The notes beneath the pieces are model-generated. The model made no database searches and had not been told where the DNA came from. It worked only from the letters and a program-made list of their open reading frames with translations. Shown here one piece after another: positions 34,140 to 43,477 of a stretch of DNA of 64,000 nt. The translations under genes and the position numbers were made by a program. Source of the stretch: Acidobacteriota bacterium (GTDB taxonomy: Bacteria > Acidobacteriota > Terriglobia > Acidiferrales > UBA7541); the NCBI GenBank assembly GCA_013289955.1, contig JABCYZ010000004.1, positions 1 to 64,000 on the forward strand. The letters run 5' to 3'. Every line of letters starts with the position of its first letter. Position 1 is the stretch's first letter.

Positions 34140-36242
34140 ATGAAACGCTATGTCCCGCTCGTGATCCTTCTGGCGTCGATGATTTGCCCGGCAGCGAAGT
34201 CGCAAAAAGCGCCGACCCTCGAACAGTTTCTGAGCGCGCCGTTTCCGACCGAATTGACCGCTGCGCCTGCCAAGGGCCGCGTCGCGTGGGTTTTCAACGC
34301 AAATGGAGCGCGTAATCTCTGGATCGCGGAGCCCGCGCCGGACGGAAGCTACAAGTCGCGGCAAATCACTTCCTACCAGGACGACGACGGCCAGGATCTC
34401 GGGATGCTCAGTTGGGCGCCGGACGCAGAAACGATTGTATATACGCGTGGCGGCGATCTCGAATTCGCCAACGCCTCGTATCCCAATCCGCAAAATTCGC
34501 CGCAGGGAGTAGAGCAGAATATCTGGGCCATTTCCCTGGGCGGCGGCGCGCCAAAAAAACTTGGCGAAGGTCACGCGCCCGCCGTGTCGCCGAAGGGCGG
34601 CAGCGTAGCGTTCCTTTTCAAGACGCAAGTGTGGATGGCGAAGCTGGATGGCAGCGACAAAGCCGAACAGGTGATTCATTCGAACGGCGGCGCGAGCGAA
34701 CTGCGTTGGTCGCCCGATGGCTCGAAGTTGGCCTTCGCCAGCCGCCGCGGAGACCACGGCTTCATCGGCGTTTATGACGTCGCGGCGAAGTCGCTGATTT
34801 ATCTCGAACCAAGCGTGGACACGGACCTCCAAGCCGCATGGTCCCCCGACAGCCGCAGAATAGCATTTGTTCGCATCGCGGTCGCCAAGGGCAGGCTACC
34901 ATTTAGCCCGGATCGCGAAGGCCAGCCCTGGTCCATTCATATCGCCGACGCAACAACTGGCAAGGGCCAGGAAATCTGGCATGCGGATGCAGGCAGCGGC
35001 AGCGTGTTTCACGAAGTTGTCGCGGAGAATCAGTTGATCTGGGCCGGCGACCGGATCGTTTTCCCCTGGGAGCGCGGTGGATGGATTCACTTGTGGTCTG
35101 CCCCCGTTAGCGGCGGCGCAGCAAAACCGCTCACGCCGGGAAACTTCGAAGTGGAATTTGTAGCGGCCAGCCCGAACGGCCAGACCATCGTCTATTCTTC
35201 GAATCAAGATGACATTGACCGCCGCCACGTCTGGAAAGTATCGCCCACCAGCGATCATCCGGAGGCCGTGACTTCAGGCGGGGGCATCGAAACCGCGCCC
35301 GTACTCGCGAGCGACAATAAAACGGTTCTGATCCTGCGGTCTGACGCGCATACCACGATGCGTCCGGCACTTGTTCTGAGCAAAGGCGAAATCCGCGACC
35401 TCGCCCCGGAATCGCTTCCCGCTGATTTTCCAGCAAGCGCCATGGTTACGCCCCAGCAAGTGATTCTTTCTGGCGTTGACGGCTTGCAAATCCACGCGCA
35501 GCTTTTTCTGCCACGCAATGCCGGCGACGGCTCGCGCCACCCTGCGCTCTGCTTTTTTCACGGCGGATCGCGCCGCCAAATGCTTCTCGGCTGGCACTAC
35601 ATGATGTACTACAGCAACGCCTATGCCATGAATCAGTACCTCGCCAGCCGCGGCTACATCGTTCTCGCGGTGAACTATCGCAGCGGCATCGGCTACGGGC
35701 TCAATTTTCGCGAAGCTCTCAATTACGGCGCGGCCGGCGCCAGCGAATTCAACGATGTCGAAGGCGCCGGACTCTATCTGCGCTCAAGACCAGACGTCGA
35801 TCCCGCGCGCATCGGCCTTTGGGGCGGCAGCTACGGTGGTTACTTGACGGCTCTCGGCCTTGCCCGCTCCTCCGATCTTTTCGCGGCGGGCGTCGACATG
35901 CACGGCGTACACGATTGGAACACCGAGCTTCCCACCTTCGCTTCGGGCTACAAGCCCACCGATCGCGCCGATTTCGCGCGCCTTGCATGGGAATCCTCCC
36001 CTCTGGCCTCCATCGGCACTTGGCGTTCTCCCGTTCTTCTGATCCAGGGCGACGACGACCGCAACGTTCCGTTTGCCGAAACGGTCGACCTAGCCGAGGC
36101 GCTGCGCAAACAAGGCGTGGAGTTCGAACAATTGGTTTTTCCCGATGAGATTCACGATTTCCTGCTGCATCGAACGTGGTTGTCCGCCTATCACGCGACG
36201 ATCGAGTTTTTCGATAAGCATTTCAAAACGCCGGAGAAATGA
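34140..36242 (+). CDS. Secreted S9 family peptidase (prolyl oligopeptidase/acylaminoacyl peptidase type)
   Basis: From ATG 34140, preceded by GGAGG with correct spacing, the protein has 700 residues and a signal peptide (about 1-21). A WD40-like beta-propeller region (about 40-410, repeated SPDGSKLAFAS-type blades) precedes the catalytic alpha/beta domain. There GLWGGSYGGYLT holds Ser564, GDDDRNVPF holds Asp640 and DEIHDF holds His671, completing the triad. It likely hydrolyses peptides in the periplasm. The open frame extends 44 codons upstream into the AsmA gene, but that part is not protein-like. Confidence 0.93.
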   Translation: MKRYVPLVILLASMICPAAKSQKAPTLEQFLSAPFPTELTAAPAKGRVAWVFNANGARNLWIAEPAPDGSYKSRQITSYQDDDGQDLGMLSWAPDAETIVYTRGGDLEFANASYPNPQNSPQGVEQNIWAISLGGGAPKKLGEGHAPAVSPKGGSVAFLFKTQVWMAKLDGSDKAEQVIHSNGGASELRWSPDGSKLAFASRRGDHGFIGVYDVAAKSLIYLEPSVDTDLQAAWSPDSRRIAFVRIAVAKGRLPFSPDREGQPWSIHIADATTGKGQEIWHADAGSGSVFHEVVAENQLIWAGDRIVFPWERGGWIHLWSAPVSGGAAKPLTPGNFEVEFVAASPNGQTIVYSSNQDDIDRRHVWKVSPTSDHPEAVTSGGGIETAPVLASDNKTVLILRSDAHTTMRPALVLSKGEIRDLAPESLPADFPASAMVTPQQVILSGVDGLQIHAQLFLPRNAGDGSRHPALCFFHGGSRRQMLLGWHYMMYYSNAYAMNQYLASRGYIVLAVNYRSGIGYGLNFREALNYGAAGASEFNDVEGAGLYLRSRPDVDPARIGLWGGSYGGYLTALGLARSSDLFAAGVDMHGVHDWNTELPTFASGYKPTDRADFARLAWESSPLASIGTWRSPVLLIQGDDDRNVPFAETVDLAEALRKQGVEFEQLVFPDEIHDFLLHRTWLSAYHATIEFFDKHFKTPEK

Positions 36243-36277
36243 CGACCGGCAGGGACGCCACCCATGCATAGTCTCTT

Positions 36278-37279
36278 ATGAAGAAATGCCTGCGATTGCT
36301 CGGCGGCTGCTTGATCGCCGCGGCACTCCCCTGCGCAGCACGCGATAGCGCCGGCCGCGTCGCGCTCTTCCCCAAACTCGCCGTCGGCCAGACCATTCGC
36401 TATCAAATTGGCTACAGCGCGAAATCCAACACGAATACGGAAAGCACGGTCGCCGCACCCATGTCTCCGACCGCAGGCCAGACCAATGAAAGTCTTCTTC
36501 TGCTTGTCGAGGTGGAAGACTTGCGCATCGATGCAGGCAAGCAGGTCGCGCGTCTGCGCACGCGAATCCTCGACCCGGATGCCGTCGTCCCGCTCACCTC
36601 ACCCACGGACTCCGCGGCAGTGCCGAATGGCACGCAGAATCCTCGCGAAGCAGCAATATCCGGCAAGCGCGGAAAGGTCGTGGAGTTTGTTCTTCATGCG
36701 GACGGACAAGTCACCGACGTTGAAGGCCTGGATAAGCTTTCTTCCGACGAGAAAGCCGCCTGGCAGGAGTGGGTGGCGCAATTTGGGGACGGCGCGTCAT
36801 TCCCGGAGAAAGGCATAAAACCAGGCGAGAAGTGGAAAGCCGAGGAGCCGATTTCCAACGCATTGCTGGCGGGCCTTTCCTGGGAAAAGGAATCGGAGTA
36901 CGTGAATGATGCGCCCTGCGGCGCGATGCAAGTAACGCCCGAGGGCGATCTTGTTCCAGGAGAGCAATCCCAGGAAAAATGCGCGGTGATTCTGACAACC
37001 GCGATCCTCAAACAAAAATCCTCTCAAAAAGACGCCACGCCCGAGGACTACAAGCTCCATGACCTGCGCACCATGGGCATCGCCAAAGGCAAGAACGAGA
37101 CCATTACCTACATCTCGCTGAAAACGGGTCTGGTCGTGCGTGCGACAGAAGACGCCAATCAATCGATGAACGTCATCGTAGCGAAAACGGATGGTTCGAA
37201 TCGCGTTCATTACATCATCGACGCCGAGAGCCACGCGCAAGTGGCGCTGCTCGCGGAGACGCCTGCCAATCATCCCTGA
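36278..37279 (+). CDS. Secreted protein of unknown function
   Basis: The 333 residues have a signal peptide (about 1-21, ending PCAARD). A mixed beta domain follows, with VGQTIRYQIGYSAKSNT, VEFVLHADGQVTDVEGLDKLSSDEKAAWQEW, GIKPGEKWKAEEPI and TYISLKTGLVVRATEDANQSMNVIV. This order (a 'pumped' start, a K-P-G-x-x-W motif, a closing 'threshold' strand) resembles acidobacterial secreted proteins named only hypothetical. The gene follows the S9 peptidase by 35 bp, so the two may be co-expressed. Confidence 0.7.
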   Translation: MKKCLRLLGGCLIAAALPCAARDSAGRVALFPKLAVGQTIRYQIGYSAKSNTNTESTVAAPMSPTAGQTNESLLLLVEVEDLRIDAGKQVARLRTRILDPDAVVPLTSPTDSAAVPNGTQNPREAAISGKRGKVVEFVLHADGQVTDVEGLDKLSSDEKAAWQEWVAQFGDGASFPEKGIKPGEKWKAEEPISNALLAGLSWEKESEYVNDAPCGAMQVTPEGDLVPGEQSQEKCAVILTTAILKQKSSQKDATPEDYKLHDLRTMGIAKGKNETITYISLKTGLVVRATEDANQSMNVIVAKTDGSNRVHYIIDAESHAQVALLAETPANHP

Positions 37280-37314
37280 CGCGGGATCGAATATTTCTTC
37301 CAAGGAAAACTATC

Positions 37315-37818
37315 ATGCCGGAACGCACATTGATCGAGCTGCTCTATGGAAAAGGCGCCCACGCCAATCCGCTGGCTTGTGTCGAAGACCTCTCGGCGGA
37401 ATTAGCGGGGCGCCAGGCAGGCAATCTTCCACACTCGGTCTGGCAAATTGTGTGGCACGTGAATTTTTGGACGGATTATGAACTCCGCAGAATTCGCGGC
37501 GAAAAACCGCACTACCCGGACCACGCGGCGGAAAGCTGGCCGCAGGGGAGCGCTCCCGCCAGCGAGGAGGATTGGAAAAAAGAGTCCGCCCGGTTTGCCG
37601 AACTGATTGGCGTGCAGGCCGCAATGGCGGAAGCCGGCTCAAGCGAACTAAGTCGCGAAGTGCCCGCAATGCATCCGAAGCAAGAAACGCACACCTCCAC
37701 GGTGCTCGCGATTCTTTGGCAGCTGGTGGCGCACAACAGTTACCACGTCGGCCAGATCGTTCTGGTGCGGAGTGCAATGGGCGCTTGGCCGCCGCGCGGT
37801 GGCGGTGACAGCTGGTAA
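37315..37818 (+). CDS. DinB-family protein
   Basis: The 167-residue four-helix bundle protein matches the DinB/DUF664 superfamily. The candidate metal-binding histidines lie in [14 protein letters not shown] (His48) and in [16 protein letters not shown] near the C-terminus. Many members bind Zn or Ni and act as thiol-dependent transferases, but function here is unknown. AAGGA precedes the ATG. The uvrB gene starts 115 bp downstream. Confidence 0.82.
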   Translation: MPERTLIELLYGKGAHANPLACVEDLSAELAGRQAGNLPHSVWQIVWHVNFWTDYELRRIRGEKPHYPDHAAESWPQGSAPASEEDWKKESARFAELIGVQAAMAEAGSSELSREVPAMHPKQETHTSTVLAILWQLVAHNSYHVGQIVLVRSAMGAWPPRGGGDSW

Positions 37819-37882
37819 TCGCGCCCGCAGGCTTCTCCCGGCTGCCCCCCTAAAGCCTGCAACGCCGGCTTGCATCGAGGAG

Positions 37883-37888
37883 TATAAT
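37883..37888 (+). promoter_or_regulatory. Candidate -10 box of uvrB
   Basis: A perfect TATAAT lies 45 bp before the uvrB ATG. The sequence 16-18 bp upstream (CAACGC region) is a poor -35, so this may need an activator or be fortuitous. No LexA-type operator could be recognised. Confidence 0.35.
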
Positions 37889-37933
37889 AGGGGTTTCGGC
37901 AGTGCCCGTAATTCGTGCCGGGAGACCCCTTCC

Positions 37934-39985
37934 ATGAACTTCAAGCTGCGCAGCAATTATCAGCCTCGCGGTGATCAGCCCGCCGCCATCGAACAGCTGC
38001 TCCGCGGCATCGATGCCGGCGACAAGCATCAGGTGTTGCTCGGGGTCACCGGCTCCGGAAAAACGTTCACCGTGGCCAAGCTGATCGAAGCCTGCAACCG
38101 GCCCGCTCTCGTTCTCGCGCATAACAAAACGCTCGCCGCGCAGCTCTATCACGAGTTCAAATCCTTTTTCCCGGAAAACGCTGTCGAATATTTTGTCAGC
38201 TACTACGATTTTTATCAGCCGGAAGCCTACGTTCCCTCTGCCGACATTTACATCGACAAGGAAGCCACCATCAACGACGAGCTCGACAAGCTTCGCATGA
38301 GCGCCACGCGCTCGCTTTTCGAGCGACGTGACGTCATCATCGTCGCCTCTGTCTCCTGCATCTACGGCATCGGTTCGCCGGAAGCGTATTACGGCATGCT
38401 GATCACGCTTGAAAAAGGCCAGCACACGTCGCGAGAGGCGCTCCTTCGCCGGCTTGTGGATATTCAGTACGAACGTTCCGAGGATTTGCGGCGCGGCTCG
38501 TTCCGCGTGCGCGGAGACATGATCGAAATCTATCCGCCGTATCAGGACGAAGGATTCCGGTTCGAAATGTGGGGCGAAGAGATAGATACGATTCGTCGGA
38601 TCGATCCATTGACCGGCGAGGTCAGGAGCGGCCAAGAGGATCTGCCGCGCGTGACCATTTTCCCGCGCAACCATTACGTAACGCCGCAGGAGCAGCGCGA
38701 CCGCGCCATCGTCACAATTCAGGAAGAGCTCTGGTGGTGGAAAAAAGAGCTCGAGAAGCAGGGAAAATTCGTCGAGGCGCAGCGCGTGGTTCAGCGCACT
38801 ATGTTCGACATCGAGATGATGCGCACCATCGGGTATTGCCACGGCGTCGAGAATTACTCGCGCCACCTTAGCGGCCGGTTGCCCGGCGAAGCTCCGCCAA
38901 CGCTGCTCGATTATGTGCCGCAAGATTTCCTGATGTTCATCGATGAATCGCACCAGTCCGTTGGGCAGGTGCGCGGGATGTTCAACGGCGACCGCGCGCG
39001 CAAGCAAACGCTTGTCGATTACGGATTTCGAATGCCTTCCGCTCTGGATAATCGCCCGCTAACCTTCGAGGAGTTTGAGCACCGCTTGAATCAAGTCATA
39101 TACGTTTCCGCCACGCCTGGCCCGTATGAACTGACGAAGTCCGGCGGAGTCGTCGTCGAACAAGTTATTCGACCGACGGGGCTGGTTGATCCGCAAGTCG
39201 AGATTCGACCGGTGAAGGGCCAGGTGGACGACTTGCTCGAAGAAATTCGCAAGCGCGCGGAAAAGAATGAACGTGTCCTCGTAACCACGCTGACGAAGCG
39301 GATGGCGGAGGATTTATCAGAGTATTTCACCGAAGTCGGCGTGCGCTGCCGCTATCTGCATTCCGAAGTCGAGACGCTCGACCGCATCAAAATCCTGCGC
39401 GACCTGCGCCGTGGCGAATTCGATGTTCTGATCGGCATCAACCTGCTGCGCGAGGGATTGGATCTGCCGGAAGTTTCGATGGTCGCCATTCTCGATGCCG
39501 ACAAGGAAGGCTATCTGCGGAGCGCGACCGCGCTGATTCAAACCATGGGCCGCTGCGCCCGCCACGTCGAAGGCCGTGCAATCTTATATGCCGATCGCCG
39601 CACCGGCTCGATGAACCAGGCGATTGAGGAGACCAACCGCCGCCGCACAAAGCAACTCGAGTACAACCAGGAAAACAACATCACTCCGATGTCCATCATA
39701 AAGTCCGTCGACATGGATTTGGCGCGCATCGTCGAAGCCGACTACGTAACGATTCCCGCTGACGACACGGAGCTGGATGCCGCCACGTCCAAGATCAAAA
39801 ACGAACAGCAACTCGCCGAGATGCTGCAACAGCTCGAAACCCAGATGCGCGAAGCAGCGAAGAAGTTCGAATTCGAACGCGCCGCGCAACTGCGCGACCG
39901 CATCCGGTCGCTAAAGCAGAGAGACGTAACGGGCCTGTTCAGTATCGAAGCAGCCCCCGCCGCCGAACCCGAAGCCAGTCTGTAG
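37934..39985 (+). CDS. uvrB: Excinuclease ABC subunit B
   Basis: UvrB is the damage-verifying ATPase of nucleotide excision repair. From ATG 37934 ([15 protein letters not shown]) the 683 residues match the family length. Seen are Walker [11 protein letters not shown], the beta-hairpin region [22 protein letters not shown], the [11 protein letters not shown] motif, Walker B region [11 protein letters not shown], helicase motifs V/VI ([35 protein letters not shown]) and a C-terminal UVR domain ([29 protein letters not shown]) that contacts UvrC. The open frame begins 162 bp earlier, overlapping the DinB gene, but that stretch is not UvrB-like. Confidence 0.98.
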   Translation: MNFKLRSNYQPRGDQPAAIEQLLRGIDAGDKHQVLLGVTGSGKTFTVAKLIEACNRPALVLAHNKTLAAQLYHEFKSFFPENAVEYFVSYYDFYQPEAYVPSADIYIDKEATINDELDKLRMSATRSLFERRDVIIVASVSCIYGIGSPEAYYGMLITLEKGQHTSREALLRRLVDIQYERSEDLRRGSFRVRGDMIEIYPPYQDEGFRFEMWGEEIDTIRRIDPLTGEVRSGQEDLPRVTIFPRNHYVTPQEQRDRAIVTIQEELWWWKKELEKQGKFVEAQRVVQRTMFDIEMMRTIGYCHGVENYSRHLSGRLPGEAPPTLLDYVPQDFLMFIDESHQSVGQVRGMFNGDRARKQTLVDYGFRMPSALDNRPLTFEEFEHRLNQVIYVSATPGPYELTKSGGVVVEQVIRPTGLVDPQVEIRPVKGQVDDLLEEIRKRAEKNERVLVTTLTKRMAEDLSEYFTEVGVRCRYLHSEVETLDRIKILRDLRRGEFDVLIGINLLREGLDLPEVSMVAILDADKEGYLRSATALIQTMGRCARHVEGRAILYADRRTGSMNQAIEETNRRRTKQLEYNQENNITPMSIIKSVDMDLARIVEADYVTIPADDTELDAATSKIKNEQQLAEMLQQLETQMREAAKKFEFERAAQLRDRIRSLKQRDVTGLFSIEAAPAAEPEASL

Positions 39986-40000
39986 GGGCGGGGCTTTTTT
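39952..40000 (+). terminator. Intrinsic terminator of uvrB, overlapping its last codons
   Basis: AGCCCCCGCC (39952-39961) pairs with GGCGGGGCT (39987-39995) with one bulged C, followed by six T (39995-40000). The left arm lies inside the last uvrB codons, and the stop codon (39983-39985) is in the 25-nt loop. It would end transcription before the convergent glycosyltransferase gene. Confidence 0.6.
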
Positions 40001-40074
40001 GACGGGAAGACTCGCTGCCGTTCTCGAATTCCTCCCGGCAGGCAGGGAACTGCGCTCCAAATTGCGCAATCGAA

Positions 40075-41229
40075 TCAGACAATTCCGCGCTTCAATTCTT
40101 TCAGAGGGTAAAACGTGCCGCGCCACGTCACGCCGCCCTGCCACAACGTAACCGCTACCGAGCGCACAATCATGTAGCAGAAGACGGCAGCGCCAATCGG
40201 ATGTGTCAGGGCGTACAGCGGCGAAACTTTGTTCATCGCATTCACGCCCCCGTGCATGCAAAGCGCCACCGCCACAGCAATCGCGGATAAAATGCGAATC
40301 CAGCCATGCCCAGCCAACAATCCAGCGAAGGGAACCACGTTCAGTAGAAATACCCCAGTAAGCCCGATCAAAGCGAACGCCACATTGTATCCGAAGGCAG
40401 CGAAGAAATTTTTCGTCACGCCGCGAATTATATTTCTCGCTCCTGCATGCCAGCGCACCGAAATAAAATCCGGGGCGACCGCGACGCAAGAGCGAAAACC
40501 GGACTGCTTCACGAGTTTCCCAAGTTTCATGTCGTCGACGACTTCCATTGCCAGACGCCGGTGTGTGCCGATCGCTTCGTAGGCGCTCCTCCGCAGCAAT
40601 TGAAATGCTCCTATACCGACGTATGCTCGTGAATTCGGATTAGCCACGCTGTGGGCGTCTGTCGCTAGATGAAACGCCAGCCCAAAGAAGGTCAGCAGCG
40701 TTTTTTCCCAGAAGCCGTGCATCTCCACCTTGCAGACCAGCGTAAGGTGATCGAGATTCTGCTGCTCCGCCAGCGCCATTGCGCGCCTGAGGACATCTGG
40801 TCTGAAAACTACATCGGCATCGGTGAAGAGAAGCCACTCCCCGGTGGAGACTTCGAACGCTTCTTGCAGCGCATGCGATTTCCCAAGCCAGCCGCTTGGA
40901 AGCTGGGAGACATGAAGAGCGTAAAAACGGGCATGTGCCGAGGCAAAATCATCGAGAATGCGGCCGGTGGCATCCTGCGAGCGATCGTCTACGGCGATGA
41001 TTTCCAGATCTGGATAGTCGAGCGCCGCAAGGGTTAAAAGCGAAGCCGGTAGTTTTTCTTCTTCGTCCCGCGCGGCGAAGAGGAGCGAAATTCCTGGGCG
41101 GGCCGCATCTTCCCCAGGCTCATAATCCCTGATCCAGGGGAGATTTGCTGCGCTGTAGGCGCCGCGGATACCGTAGAACACCCATATGGCGGCGATGAAA
41201 GAGAAGACAACGAGTCCAAAAGTGTGCAT
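40075..41229 (-). CDS. Membrane glycosyltransferase, family 2
   Basis: The 384 residues have an N-terminal TM helix (about 3-22) and a GT-A domain: ISLLFAARDEEEKLPASL (nucleotide-binding start), IIAVDDRSQDATG, LLFTDADVVF with the DxD metal motif, and a later VDDMKLGKLVKQSG acceptor-side motif. Three C-terminal TM helices (about 270-350) follow. This layout is similar to hopene-associated (HpnB-like) and other processive membrane GT2 enzymes. Substrate is not readable. ATG 41229 is preferred over the TTG one codon upstream. The gene is divergent from the DUF2520 gene with a 44-bp gap. Confidence 0.85.
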   Translation of the reverse strand: MHTFGLVVFSFIAAIWVFYGIRGAYSAANLPWIRDYEPGEDAARPGISLLFAARDEEEKLPASLLTLAALDYPDLEIIAVDDRSQDATGRILDDFASAHARFYALHVSQLPSGWLGKSHALQEAFEVSTGEWLLFTDADVVFRPDVLRRAMALAEQQNLDHLTLVCKVEMHGFWEKTLLTFFGLAFHLATDAHSVANPNSRAYVGIGAFQLLRRSAYEAIGTHRRLAMEVVDDMKLGKLVKQSGFRSCVAVAPDFISVRWHAGARNIIRGVTKNFFAAFGYNVAFALIGLTGVFLLNVVPFAGLLAGHGWIRILSAIAVAVALCMHGGVNAMNKVSPLYALTHPIGAAVFCYMIVRSVAVTLWQGGVTWRGTFYPLKELKRGIV

Positions 41230-41273
41230 CAAAATTGGTAACGGGCGCTGCGCTCAGGTTATCCTAACACGTA

Positions 41274-42170
41274 ATGCCAGGGAGCCTTTCGATCGTCGGT
41301 GCAGGTCGCGTAGGCCGCGCGCTGGGACGTTGCTTGCGTGAGTTGGGATGGAAGATCGGCGCGGTAGTGACGCGCAGCGAGCCTACCGCGCGCAAAGTCG
41401 TACGATCCATCGGAGCCGGTCACGCGCATGCTTTCCTGACGCGTCAAGTAGTCGCTGCACAGGTTATCCTGATTACTACGCCCGACCGCTGTGTGGCCGA
41501 GGTAGCCGAGGATTTGGCACGCATCGGCGCTGAGGAACTGCGCGGTAAAATCGTTCTGCACACCAGCGGGGCGCTGAGCTCGGATGTTCTCGATCCGCTC
41601 AGGCAGTGCGGCGCGTCTGTCGGATCGATGCATCCCCTGCAGACGTTCAGCGGGGTGGGGGTTCCTTCCCTCGATGGAAAAGTCTTTGCGATTGAGGGCG
41701 ATGCTCAAGCGGTGCGCATTGCAAGGGTAATCGCTCGCGCTCTCGGAGCGATTCCCGTGCGCATCGAGGGCTCGAAAAAGCCGCTCTATCACGCCGCGGG
41801 AGCGCTGGCCGCTGGGAGCGTTCTCGCGTTGATGGAAGCGGCCACGCGGCTAATGACCGCGGCCGGCATGAAGCGGCGTGAAGCAGTGCGGGCGCTTCTG
41901 CCGCTGACGCGCCAGGTGTTGGAGAATTTCGAACGGCTCGGCCCGCGCGCGGCGTGGACTGGGCCCCTTTCGCGGAAAGATTATGGCGTGGTGGCGGCGC
42001 ACACCGAAGCGATGAAGGATTTGCCCGGGGAACTCGTGGAAGCCTATGAGGTGATGAATCGCCTCGCCGCGGTTGTTTTGGCCCAGGATTCCGCGGCCAT
42101 GCTGGCGGAGCTGGAAAAAGTAGCTGTGAGCAGAAAATCAAAAGTAAGAGCGACAGGGGGACAAGCTTGA
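41274..42170 (+). CDS. DUF2520/Rossmann-like NAD(P)-binding protein
   Basis: The 298 residues start with a dinucleotide-binding fold (LSIVGAGRVGRALGRCL, about 5-21) and the VILITTPD strand. The DUF2520 part follows: LHTSGALSSDVL, SMHPLQTF, AIEGD, KKPLYHAAGALAAGSVLALMEAA and GPLSRKD (about 90-270), the architecture of F420-dependent or ketopantoate-reductase-like proteins. The reaction is unknown. The stop overlaps the TTG start of the first M16 gene, so expression is coupled. Confidence 0.85.
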   Translation: MPGSLSIVGAGRVGRALGRCLRELGWKIGAVVTRSEPTARKVVRSIGAGHAHAFLTRQVVAAQVILITTPDRCVAEVAEDLARIGAEELRGKIVLHTSGALSSDVLDPLRQCGASVGSMHPLQTFSGVGVPSLDGKVFAIEGDAQAVRIARVIARALGAIPVRIEGSKKPLYHAAGALAAGSVLALMEAATRLMTAAGMKRREAVRALLPLTRQVLENFERLGPRAAWTGPLSRKDYGVVAAHTEAMKDLPGELVEAYEVMNRLAAVVLAQDSAAMLAELEKVAVSRKSKVRATGGQA

Positions 42171-43477
42171 AGCAACCGCAGATTGCGATTGAGAGCACGA
42201 CGCTGGCCAATGGGCTGAGAGTGGTCATCGCGCCAGACACAACCGCGCCGGTGGTAACCGTGGGTGTGTACTACAAGATTGGATTTCGCCTCGAGCCGCG
42301 CGGACGCAGCGGCTTCGCGCATCTCTTCGAGCACATGATGTTTCAAGGCTCGGCGAACGCGCCGAAAATGCAACACATCAAGCTGATCAATTCGAGCGGC
42401 GGCGTTTTGAACGGTTCAACGCATTACGACGTGACGAATTACTACGAGGCGGTGCCGTCAAACGCGCTCGAAAGAGTGCTGTGGCTTGAAGCGGACCGCA
42501 TGCGGGCGCTCAAAGTTGACGATGAAAACTTGCGGAACCAGCGCGACGTGGTGAAAGAGGAAGTGCGTGTGAATGTTCTGAACCAGCCTTACGGAGGATT
42601 TCCCTGGCTGGACCTGCCCCCGGTGGCGTTTCGCAACTGGGCCAACTCGCACAATTTCTATGGCGACTTCGCGGACCTTGATGCCGCGGATCTCGCCGAC
42701 GTGCAAGCTTTCTTCAAAACTTATTACGTTCCGAACAACGCAGTGCTGCTCATGCTCGGAGATGTGAAACCAGAGGAAGGATTTGCCTTGGCGAAGAAAT
42801 TGTACGCCGACATTCCTGCGGGACCGACGCCGCCGTTTGCAGATTCGACTGAACCCGAACAGGCGGAAGAGCGGCGCGGGCACGTGGAAGAAAAATTCGG
42901 AACGCTGCCGGCCATGGCCATTGGATATGTTGTGCCCAAGCGGCGCACCGCCGATTGGTGCGCGATGGCGCTGCTCGATCAAGCGCTTCACGGCGGCCGT
43001 GCTGGAAAACTTTATCGCGGACTTGTGCTGGAAAAACAGGTGGCCGTCGAACTCGACGGCGGAATCGAAGATATTTTTGGCTACAACGGACCCACGCAGA
43101 TGGTGACGCGTATTCTGCATAAGCCGGAATATTCGAGCGGGCAGGCGCTGGCCGCATTTGATGAAATCATCCGTGAAATTCAGGAGAAGGGCATCAGCGA
43201 AGACGAACTCGCACAATTAAAAGTGAAATGGCAATCGGACTATTTTTCCCTGCTGGAAGGTGGGCACGGCGGCATGCCGCGCTATGGACTGATGCACCTG
43301 CTGGCGTGTTTCACGCTGTTCGATAGCGAGCCGCAACTGGTGAACACTGTGCTCCAGGGCTTTCTCTCTGTGAAGCGGGAAGAGATTCAGGCGGCAGCAA
43401 AGAAATATCTTCGGAGTGAAAATCGATCCGTCGTGTTCCGGCTTCCCGCGGCGACGGATGTAAAGGAGGCTGCGTAA
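42167..43477 (+). CDS. M16 family zinc peptidase, catalytic subunit
   Basis: The 436 residues contain the inverted zinc motif HLFEH (52-56: His52, Glu55, His56) in FAHLFEHMMFQGS and the distal Glu in the RNQRDVVKEEVR segment about 76 residues later. Both M16 repeats (pitrilysin halves) are present. A TTG start overlaps the stop of the preceding gene; AGGGGGA is the ribosome-binding site. The second M16 gene overlaps its stop by one base. Together they should form a two-chain protease like PqqF/mitochondrial processing peptidase relatives, with this as the active chain. No clear signal peptide is seen. Confidence 0.93.
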   Translation: MKQPQIAIESTTLANGLRVVIAPDTTAPVVTVGVYYKIGFRLEPRGRSGFAHLFEHMMFQGSANAPKMQHIKLINSSGGVLNGSTHYDVTNYYEAVPSNALERVLWLEADRMRALKVDDENLRNQRDVVKEEVRVNVLNQPYGGFPWLDLPPVAFRNWANSHNFYGDFADLDAADLADVQAFFKTYYVPNNAVLLMLGDVKPEEGFALAKKLYADIPAGPTPPFADSTEPEQAEERRGHVEEKFGTLPAMAIGYVVPKRRTADWCAMALLDQALHGGRAGKLYRGLVLEKQVAVELDGGIEDIFGYNGPTQMVTRILHKPEYSSGQALAAFDEIIREIQEKGISEDELAQLKVKWQSDYFSLLEGGHGGMPRYGLMHLLACFTLFDSEPQLVNTVLQGFLSVKREEIQAAAKKYLRSENRSVVFRLPAATDVKEAA

